Source: a bacterium
GTDB lineage: Bacteria > Verrucomicrobiota > Kiritimatiellia > UBA8416
Length of the DNA stretch: 7,038 nucleotides
Reading direction: 5' to 3'
Assembly (NCBI GenBank): GCA_020048935.1
Contig: JAIFLS010000056.1
Location: 1-7,038, forward strand
In this document: one piece after another, positions 1 to 5,043 of the stretch
Position numbering within the stretch: the stretch's first letter is position 1
Layout: the number at the start of each line of letters is the position of its first letter
Position numbers and translations under genes: made by a program
Notes under the pieces: model-generated
What the model was told of the DNA's origin: nothing
What the model saw: the letters and a program-made list of their open reading frames with translations, nothing else
Databases searched by the model: none

Positions 1-906
1 GTGGCGGTCGGTGCCCCGGACGGCGTGATGCTGCGGCTGGAGGGCAGCGATGCTCCGAATGTCGTGGAGGCGATGACGTTCCTGCGCGAGTACAACATCC
101 GCGGTTCGGTCCCGGTCGGCAGGCAGGTGGTGGTGATCGGCGGCGGTAATGCCGCGATCGATGCCGCCCGTACGGCGCTGCGGCTCGGGGCGGACAAGGT
201 GACAATTCTCTATCGCCGGACGCGCGAGGAGATGCCCGCCTATGCCGAGGAGATCGAGGCGGCGATCGAGGAGGGCGTCACGGTGGAATGCCTGATGTCG
301 CCGGAAGCCTTTGAACGCGACAAGCATGGCAAGGTCACCGGTGTTCGCTGCGCGCCGATGCGTCTGGGCGATTTCGATCGTTCCGGGCGGCGGCGCCCCG
401 CCGGGCGGCGGCGCCCCGAGGCGGATGCGCAGCAGGCGAAGGTGATGCCGGCCGACCAGGTGATCCTGGCCGTCGGGCAGGCGCTCGATGCGCGTGGTCT
501 GCTGGGCGGCGAGGTGGCTCTGACCGAATCCGGCTGGCTGAAGGCCGATCCGGTGACAGGCGCGACCTCGCTCGAGTGGCTGTTCGCCGCCGGTGACGCG
601 GTGACCGGTCCCTGGTCGGTGGTCGGCGCGATCGGCGATGGCGAGAAGGCTGCTGTGGGAATGGACCAGGCCCTGACCGGGGCAAAGCACGCCTTCTGGC
701 GGCAGTACCACGAGGTCCAGACCGATTACGATCCGGATGCGGATCCGGTCGAGTACCCGCGCACGAAGATGCCCGAGATGCCGGTCGAGCGGCGGCGGAA
801 CAACTTCGACGAGGTGGAGCAGTCCTGGAACGAGAGCACGGCGGTTCGGCAGGCGAAGCGCTGCCTGCGTTGTGATTACGGTAAATGTCTATCGGTGGCG
901 GAATAG
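1..906 (+). CDS. GltD-like NAD(P)/FAD oxidoreductase, C-terminal part (5' end cut by window)
   Basis: This is the C-terminal part of a pyridine-nucleotide/FAD oxidoreductase of the glutamate-synthase small-subunit (GltD) type. The reading frame is open at base 1. The first visible residues (AVGAPDGVM) match the conserved internal 'AxGA' stretch of the family, so the GTG at base 1 is probably not the real start and the N-terminal Fe-S and first FAD motifs lie outside. Visible parts, numbered from base 1, are a second Rossmann motif VVVIGGGNAAIDAAR (43-57), a GltD-typical YRRTREEMPA (71-80), and a C-terminal FAD motif LFAAGDAVTGPWSVVGAI (194-211). A Cys-rich tail, RCLRCDYGKC (287-296), could bind or contact an Fe-S cluster. 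Its stop lies 12 bases before hydA, so it probably moves electrons between NAD(P)H and the hydrogenase; this is inferred from position. It may equally be the GltD part of a larger NuoF-type fusion. Residues 129-140 contain a duplicated GRRRPA-type unit. Confidence 0.88.
   Translation: MAVGAPDGVMLRLEGSDAPNVVEAMTFLREYNIRGSVPVGRQVVVIGGGNAAIDAARTALRLGADKVTILYRRTREEMPAYAEEIEAAIEEGVTVECLMSPEAFERDKHGKVTGVRCAPMRLGDFDRSGRRRPAGRRRPEADAQQAKVMPADQVILAVGQALDARGLLGGEVALTESGWLKADPVTGATSLEWLFAAGDAVTGPWSVVGAIGDGEKAAVGMDQALTGAKHAFWRQYHEVQTDYDPDADPVEYPRTKMPEMPVERRRNNFDEVEQSWNESTAVRQAKRCLRCDYGKCLSVAE
383..418 (+). repeat. 18-bp tandem duplication, in frame, inside the oxidoreductase gene
   Basis: Two identical, directly adjacent 18-base units lie at 383-400 and 401-418. 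They add six residues, giving GRRRPA followed by GRRRPE in the protein. Each unit also contains a small inverted repeat (GGGCG, 4-base loop GCGG, CGCCC), which favours replication slippage. It falls in the variable loop after the conserved 'DFDRSGRRRP' stretch, so the protein probably tolerates it. Confidence 0.9.
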
Positions 907-909
907 GAG
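905..909 (+). promoter_or_regulatory. Ribosome binding site of hydA (AGGAG)
   Basis: AGGAG ends 9 bases before the ATG at 919 and overlaps the TAG stop codon of the upstream oxidoreductase. This fixes the hydA start and implies that the two genes are translated from one message, probably with coupling. Confidence 0.75.
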
Positions 910-918
910 CGTTGAATC

Positions 919-2706
919 ATGGCTACATTGACAATCAATAACAGGACGCTGACAGTACCGGACGATGCGACTCTTCTGTCGGCGGCGTCGCTGGCCGGGA
1001 TCAAGATCCCGACGCTATGCAACCTCGAGGGGCGCGAGGCGATCGGGGCCTGCCGCGTGTGCGTGGTGGAGGTCGAGGGTGCCCGGACGCTGGCGGCCGC
1101 CTGCTCGACGCCGGTAGTGGATGGCATGGTGGTGCGCACGAACAGCGCACGTGCCCGTGAAGCCCGGCGCAAGTCGGTCGAACTGCTGCTTTCGGAGCAT
1201 GACGGCAACTGCCAGACCTGCAACCGCAACCAGAATTGCGAGCTGCGCGAGGTGGCTGATGCGATGGGCATCGAGAAGGTCTCCTACGAGGGGGCCAAGG
1301 CACCGGCGCGCATCGATGACAGCACGCCGGCGCTGGTACGCGACAACTCGAAGTGCATCAAGTGCCGCCGCTGTGTGACAGTCTGCGCCGAGACTCAGGG
1401 GGTGGGAGCTCTGTTCCCGCAGGGGCGCGGTTTCGACACGCTGATCGGGCCGGCTTTCACCATGGACCTCGACGGTGTCGCCTGCGTGCAGTGCGGCCAG
1501 TGCGCCGCTGTCTGTCCGGTAGGGGCCATCACCGAGCGCGATCATATCGAGGGCGTCTGGGCTGCACTCGACGATCCGACCAAGTTCGTGGTCGTGCAGA
1601 CTGCGCCGGCGATCCGTGCCGCGCTGGGCGAGGAGTTCGGCTACGAGCCAGGCACCCTGGTGACCGGCAAGATGGCGGCCGGGTTGCGACGGCTCGGTTT
1701 CGACCGTGTGTTCGACACCAACTTCACGGCCGACCTGACGATCATGGAGGAGGGGACCGAGTTCCTGACCCGCCTGAAACGCGCGCTGGTCGACAAGGAG
1801 GATGTGGCTCTGCCGATGTTCACGAGTTGCTCGCCGGGGTGGATCAAGTTCACGGAATACTACTACCCGCAGTTCCTGCCGAACCTGTCCACCTGCAAAT
1901 CGCCGCAGCAGATGTTCGGCGCGGTGGCCAAGACCTACTACGCCAAGCACGTCAACAAGAAGCCCCAGGAGATGGTCGTCGTTTCGATCATGCCCTGCAC
2001 GGCCAAGAAGTTCGAGTGTCAGCGCCCGGAGATGAATTCCAGTGGGGTCCAGGATGTGGACTATGTGCTGACCACCCGCGAACTGGGGCGGATGCTGCGG
2101 CAGGCGGGTATCGACCTGGCGTTACTGGACGACGAGCCAATGGACAGCCTGATGGGCATCGGCAGCGGTGCCGCCGATATCTTCGCCAATACCGGCGGGG
2201 TGATGGAGGCGGCCCTGCGCACGGTTTACGAGCTGGTGACGGGCCGCGAACTGCCGATGGAGAACCTGCACGTCAAGCCGGTCGAGGGGCTCGAGGGTGT
2301 CAAGGAGGCTTCGTTGACGATCACGGGCACCGTGGAGGAATGGAAGTTCCTGGAGGGGGTTACGGCGAACGTGGCGGTGGCGCACGGCCTGCAGAATGCG
2401 CGCAAGGTTCTGGAGACGATCAAGCGGGGGGAAAAACAGTATCACTTCGTCGAGATCATGACCTGTCCCGGCGGCTGCATCGGCGGGGGCGGGCAGCCGC
2501 GCTATACCGATGACAGTGTGCGTCTCAAGCGTATCGCGGCCATCTACAAGGAGGACGAGGGCAAGCAGCTCCGCAAGTCGCATGAGAATCCCGAGGTACA
2601 GCAACTGTACAAGGAATTCCTGAAGACGCCGCTGGGCGAGAAATCCCACCACCTGCTGCATACGCATTACACGGCGAGGGACCTGGTCGAGAAGAAGTCG
2701 TCATAA
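919..2706 (+). CDS. hydA: [FeFe] hydrogenase catalytic subunit, multi-cluster (CpI-like modular) type
   Basis: This cytoplasmic [FeFe] hydrogenase (595 aa, no signal peptide) catalyses 2H+ + 2e- <-> H2. The N-terminal [2Fe-2S] ferredoxin domain has Cys34, 45, 48 and 62. A His-Cys [4Fe-4S] domain has His94, Cys98, 101 and 107. Two [4Fe-4S] motifs follow: CIKCRRCVTVC (146-156) and CVQCGQCAAVC (189-199). The H-cluster domain has L1 TSCSPGW (302-308), L2 MPCTAKKFE (358-366) and L3 EIMTCPGGCIGGGGQP (512-527). A small-subunit-like tail follows (about 535-590). Glu278, Glu281 and Ser324 match the proton-pathway residues known from Clostridium CpI. The length fits the CpI layout and lacks the extra C-terminal [2Fe-2S] domain of some bifurcating HydA proteins. 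L1 is unusual: the second Cys of TSCCPxW is Ser305, and an extra Cys326 occurs in LSTCKSPQQ. The GltD-like partner suggests NAD(P)H-linked activity (inference). The maturases HydE, HydF and HydG are not in the window. Confidence 0.97.
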   Translation: MATLTINNRTLTVPDDATLLSAASLAGIKIPTLCNLEGREAIGACRVCVVEVEGARTLAAACSTPVVDGMVVRTNSARAREARRKSVELLLSEHDGNCQTCNRNQNCELREVADAMGIEKVSYEGAKAPARIDDSTPALVRDNSKCIKCRRCVTVCAETQGVGALFPQGRGFDTLIGPAFTMDLDGVACVQCGQCAAVCPVGAITERDHIEGVWAALDDPTKFVVVQTAPAIRAALGEEFGYEPGTLVTGKMAAGLRRLGFDRVFDTNFTADLTIMEEGTEFLTRLKRALVDKEDVALPMFTSCSPGWIKFTEYYYPQFLPNLSTCKSPQQMFGAVAKTYYAKHVNKKPQEMVVVSIMPCTAKKFECQRPEMNSSGVQDVDYVLTTRELGRMLRQAGIDLALLDDEPMDSLMGIGSGAADIFANTGGVMEAALRTVYELVTGRELPMENLHVKPVEGLEGVKEASLTITGTVEEWKFLEGVTANVAVAHGLQNARKVLETIKRGEKQYHFVEIMTCPGGCIGGGGQPRYTDDSVRLKRIAAIYKEDEGKQLRKSHENPEVQQLYKEFLKTPLGEKSHHLLHTHYTARDLVEKKSS

Positions 2707-2719
2707 TGCGGGTGTCGCC

Positions 2720-3502
2720 ATGGGTTTGAGGGTTTGCGTACTGGCGAGTGGCAGTACTGGCAACTGCATCTATGTCGGCAGCGAGTCCACGCGGGTGCTG
2801 ATCGATGCGGGCGTGAGCTGCAGGGAGACTGCCTCGCGCCTGCAGTCGATCGGCGTGGAGCCGGAGACGATTACCGCCGTGTGCGTGACGCACGAGCACG
2901 ACGATCACAAGTCGTCGCTCGGCGTGCTGCACCGGAATCTTGGGGCGACTCTGTACGGTAATGCCGGCACGATCCAGGCGCTGGAGCGGGGCGTGAAGAC
3001 TGCCGGGCTCGCCTGGCAGACGTTCATTACCGGTCATGCCTTCATGATCGGGACCCTGCGCGTCGAGCCGTTCCGGGTGCCACACGACTCGTACGATCCC
3101 GTCGGGTTCGTCATCTCGGAGGGCGAGACAAGGGTCGGTGTTGTCACCGACCTGGGTATCCCGACGGAACTGATCCGGCAGCGATTGAAGGATTGCAACG
3201 TCCTCGTGCTGGAGGCGAACCATGACGAGGACATGCTGCGCGACTCGAACCGCCCCTGGCCTCTCAAGCAGCGGATTGCCGGACGCCAGGGGCATCTTTC
3301 CAACCTCAAGGCGGGTCAGTTGCTGTGCGACGTGGTTTCGCCGCGCCTGCATACGGTTCTGCTGGCACATCTCAGCAGTGACTGCAACCGTCCAGCCCTG
3401 GCCCACCACACCGTCAGCGAAACCCTTCGCAAACGGGGCATCACGCACATCAACCTGCTCATGACCTACCCCGACCGCCCCAGCGACATTGTCGACGCGT
3501 GA
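2720..3502 (+). CDS. MBL-fold metallohydrolase, YycJ/WalJ-like
   Basis: This is a complete metallo-beta-lactamase-fold hydrolase of 260 residues, about the usual length for YycJ/WalJ proteins. The N-terminal strand LASGSTGNC (8-16) is typical of that group. The metal-binding signature THEHDDH is at 57-63. Further likely ligand or active-site positions are His122 (PHDSYDPVGF), Asp144 (VTDLG), His192 (GHLSN) and His217 (HLSSDCNRP). Known relatives are two-metal enzymes, some reported to act on nucleic acid ends; the substrate here cannot be told from sequence. There is no signal peptide or membrane segment, so it is cytoplasmic. The ATG lies 13 bases after the hydA stop, behind a weak purine stretch, suggesting co-transcription with the hydrogenase. 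A functional link is not shown, since family members are often housekeeping genes. Its last 37 bases overlap the convergent lemA-type gene. Confidence 0.9.
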   Translation: MGLRVCVLASGSTGNCIYVGSESTRVLIDAGVSCRETASRLQSIGVEPETITAVCVTHEHDDHKSSLGVLHRNLGATLYGNAGTIQALERGVKTAGLAWQTFITGHAFMIGTLRVEPFRVPHDSYDPVGFVISEGETRVGVVTDLGIPTELIRQRLKDCNVLVLEANHDEDMLRDSNRPWPLKQRIAGRQGHLSNLKAGQLLCDVVSPRLHTVLLAHLSSDCNRPALAHHTVSETLRKRGITHINLLMTYPDRPSDIVDA

Positions 3503-4056
3503 TTGGACAAATCCCCGATGACCGGAGCTTCCCGCACCGACGATTCCACCTCGAAGAAATCCGCCGTGGGGAAATTGAACAGGCCGGCTACCAGGTTGCC
3601 TGGAAAGCTCTCGCGCTTGTTGCGGTAATCCCGCACGTTGCCGTTGAAGAACCGCCGGGCGGCCTGGATGCGGTCCTCGGTATTGATCAACTCGCGTTGC
3701 AATTGCAGGTAGTGTCCATCCGCTTTCAGGTCCGGATAGCGCTCAACCACGGCAAAGAGCTGGCGCATGGCCCCGACCAGTTCCCGCTCATCGGCCGCCT
3801 GCGAGGTCGTCGATCCGGTGTTGCCCTGGCATTGATTGCGCAACTGGACAACCCGTTCCAGCACGGCCTGCTCGTGCCTGGCATAACCCTTGACAGTGGA
3901 GACCAGATTCGGAATCAACTCATAACGCCGTTTCAGTTCGGTGTCGATGTTGGCCCAGGCATCCCGGATATGGTTGCGCAAGGCCACGAGCGCGTTGTAC
4001 ATGACCACGATAAATAGAAGCGGCAGCAGGCAAACGGCGATGATTGCATAGGGCAT
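3466..4056 (-). CDS. lemA: LemA family membrane protein
   Basis: This is a LemA-family protein (196 aa). It has one N-terminal membrane segment (about residues 3-20, AIIAVCLLPLLFIVVMY) followed by a long helical domain. Family hallmarks are YNALVALRN (20-28), AWANIDTELKRRYELIPNL (33-51), VSTVKGYARHE (52-62), a YPDLKAD stretch (107-113) and the closing FNFPTADFFEV (160-170). The ATG at 4056 is preferred over upstream in-frame starts because it begins right before the membrane segment, has GGAG 11 bases upstream, and lies 2 bases after the previous stop. The tail after residue 178 (VIGDLSNHASTMSLGRSG) is not part of the family core and is encoded by DNA antisense to the end of the metallohydrolase gene. 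LemA proteins are widespread envelope proteins of poorly defined biochemical role. Confidence 0.93.
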   Translation of the reverse strand: MPYAIIAVCLLPLLFIVVMYNALVALRNHIRDAWANIDTELKRRYELIPNLVSTVKGYARHEQAVLERVVQLRNQCQGNTGSTTSQAADERELVGAMRQLFAVVERYPDLKADGHYLQLQRELINTEDRIQAARRFFNGNVRDYRNKRESFPGNLVAGLFNFPTADFFEVESSVREAPVIGDLSNHASTMSLGRSG

Positions 4057-4058
4057 GA

Positions 4059-4736
4059 TCAGGAGTTCTCCGTAAAGAGGTACGCCGGCATCCGGGAGCG
4101 CAGTTCGACCAGTTGTTCCAGGCCGGGCCGGATTCTTTCCGGTTCGATCTTGCCGGATGCACAAACGGCCATCGCGTGATGCTCGACTTCAATGGTAAGG
4201 CGTGGATGGTCCAGCAGGTATTCGATCATGCGTGCATTGCAGAAATCGTATGCGAATTTCTTGTCTTTTGATCGCACGCAGAACTGCCGTGAGAACTCGT
4301 GCGATTCAAAGTCGATATCATCAAGCCCGATCGCCTGGGCAATCTTGGAGAAAAAGCCTTCGGGGCCGATCTTCAATTCAGGAAACAAGTTGGGGAACAT
4401 CAGAATGAAGAACGAGAAGTGGTGATGGTGCGTCTGGCGGCGGCCTTTGCTGTCGGTGGAGTGGGTTTCATAGTGATAGTCGAACATCTTCACCGGGAAG
4501 TCCTGGAACGTTCCCGAAAGGATGTTGTAGGCATAGCGGTTGCTGCCCTGGTTGAGTTTGTCCATGAATTGAAAGTCCCGAGCCAGGTCACGATCCTTCT
4601 CCGGCCTGAATTCCAGCCCGAGCGCGGCTGCCGCGGCCGCCATGGCCTCGCGGCGCTTCACATTCGCCATATGTCCCAGCCAGGCAATGACGCCGGCAAC
4701 GGCCGCAAACAAGATAAAGATAAGAATCGGATTCAT
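4059..4736 (-). CDS. Membrane-anchored protein of unknown function, lemA operon partner (DUF3137-like)
   Basis: This 225-residue protein has an N-terminal membrane helix (about residues 4-22, ILIFILFAAVAGVIAWLGH) and a soluble remainder. I do not recognise a catalytic motif. The pattern of a short helix, a 'LGLEFRPEKDRD' stretch and then strands such as LSGTFQDFPVKMFDYHYE (73-90) resembles DUF3137-type and related envelope proteins often encoded beside lemA; this assignment is from general resemblance only. A His run (103-106) lies in a loop between strands. The ATG at 4736 has AGGA (4747-4744) seven bases upstream and is the first codon before the membrane helix. It is the first gene of a two-gene operon: its TGA is 2 bases from the lemA start, so the two products probably work together at the membrane. 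Base composition is somewhat less GC-rich than the hydrogenase block. Confidence 0.85.
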   Translation of the reverse strand: MNPILIFILFAAVAGVIAWLGHMANVKRREAMAAAAAALGLEFRPEKDRDLARDFQFMDKLNQGSNRYAYNILSGTFQDFPVKMFDYHYETHSTDSKGRRQTHHHHFSFFILMFPNLFPELKIGPEGFFSKIAQAIGLDDIDFESHEFSRQFCVRSKDKKFAYDFCNARMIEYLLDHPRLTIEVEHHAMAVCASGKIEPERIRPGLEQLVELRSRMPAYLFTENS

Positions 4737-4743
4737 GCGCGTA

Positions 4744-4747
4744 TCCT
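4744..4747 (-). promoter_or_regulatory. Ribosome binding site of the lemA-operon first gene (AGGA)
   Basis: Read on the minus strand, AGGA lies 7 bases before the ATG at 4736, which supports that start. A TTGCCC...TAGGAT pair with a 17-base spacer lies in the same short stretch, but its -10 would overlap this site and sit only 6 bases from the ATG, so I do not call it a promoter. Confidence 0.6.
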
Positions 4748-4777
4748 AGGAAAGATGTCGGCTATGGGCAATCACGA

Positions 4778-4940
4778 TTTTGTCATGTGATCGGTGCGCG
4801 GGTGGGGGTACGTAGTTGCTGCCATCAAATGCGCTTTGGTTCATCTCGCTTAATGAAATCGCTGTATCTTTACTGATAATTTGTCCAGTTTTCTTTTCTA
4901 ACATGTTCGAGATTCGAGTTTAAACGCCTTTGTCCGATTC
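4778..4940 (+). repeat. Three spaced TTTGTC motifs, candidate transposase-binding sites at the element end
   Basis: The motifs are TTTTGTCATG (4778-4787), ATTTGTCCAG (4879-4888) and CTTTGTCCGA (4928-4937). They have the same orientation, reading into the element. The latter two share TTTGTCC and TT four bases downstream. Mu/Tn7/Tn402-type elements start with TGT and carry several dispersed binding sites for their DDE transposase near each end. The outermost motif, TGTCA at 4781, would be the simplest end, but the motifs are short and could be chance. Confidence 0.35.
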
Positions 4941-4957
4941 GCACATATGCGAATCGG
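4934..4957. repeat. Perfect inverted repeat, 10-bp arms with 4-base loop
   Basis: CCGATTCGCA at 4934-4943 and TGCGAATCGG at 4948-4957 are perfect reverse complements around the loop CATA. No T-run follows on either strand, so a Rho-independent terminator is not supported. It could be a dimeric protein-binding site (regulator or transposase) or a stem in the ATPase transcript tail. It lies 73 bases after the ATPase stop. Confidence 0.85.
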
Positions 4958-4987
4958 GCGGATAGGATAGCCTAGTTTTCAATGCGG

Positions 4988-5009
4988 CCGGCGCTTCTTT
5001 GATCGCCGG
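4988..5009 (-). terminator. Weak stem-loop after the ATPase gene
   Basis: CCGGCG (4988-4993) and CGCCGG (5004-5009) can pair around a 10-base loop, starting 20 bases after the ATPase stop on the minus strand. A uridine tract is missing, so if transcription ends here it would be inefficient or Rho-assisted. Confidence 0.25.
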
Positions 5010-5025
5010 TAATTCGTTAGCCCTG

Positions 5026-5043
5026 CTGTCTAAGCATAGACAG
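5026..5043. repeat. Short inverted repeat over the ATPase stop codon
   Basis: CTGTCT (5026-5031) and AGACAG (5038-5043) form 6-bp arms around a 6-base loop and include the TAG stop (5032-5030) of the ATPase gene. It is another TGTC-containing site and might belong to the end-binding set or simply be a small hairpin. Confidence 0.5.

Larger units (their letters stand above)
4737..5029. other. Non-coding junction between lemA operon and transposon genes
   Basis: This 293-base stretch has no convincing reading frame. Composition changes within it, from the mixed left part (GGTGCGCGGGTGGGGG near 4793) to AT-rich DNA around 4850-4930. It holds several TGTC-starting motifs, a perfect palindrome at 4934-4957, and a GC stem at 4988-5009. 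It must contain the leader of the minus-strand lemA operon and, most likely, one terminus of the transposon. Confidence 0.7.

Noticed and set aside
1..3. GTG at base 1 as a true start codon
   Set aside because: The following residues match an internal conserved stretch of GltD-like proteins, and the N-terminal half of the protein would be missing.
1015..1950. 311-codon minus-strand open frame opposite hydA
   Set aside because: It lies fully antisense to a gene with unmistakable hydrogenase motifs. Long open antisense frames are expected in GC-rich coding DNA, and its translation shows no recognisable domain.
1353..2513. 386-codon plus-strand frame inside hydA
   Set aside because: It is an out-of-frame shadow of hydA with biased Arg/Gly-rich sequence and no domain. 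The hydA frame is intact across the whole stretch, so this is not a frameshift.
2525..3448. 307-codon minus-strand frame across the hydA end and the metallohydrolase
   Set aside because: It is antisense to two well supported genes, and its product looks like random His/Arg-rich sequence.
3499..4017. 172-codon plus-strand frame opposite lemA
   Set aside because: The lemA frame carries clear family motifs on the other strand; this is its shadow.
4741..4775. TTGCCC / TAGGAT pair as the lemA-operon promoter
   Set aside because: The 17-base spacing is good, but the -10 overlaps the ribosome site and leaves almost no leader, and each box matches only four of six consensus bases.
4299..4790. 163-codon plus-strand frame opposite the lemA partner gene
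   Set aside because: The minus-strand frame has a good ribosome site, an N-terminal membrane helix and operon spacing; the plus frame has none of these.
4934..4957. Palindrome as an intrinsic terminator of the ATPase gene
   Set aside because: Neither strand has a T-run after the stem: the minus strand continues ACAAAGGCG and the plus strand GCGGATAGG.
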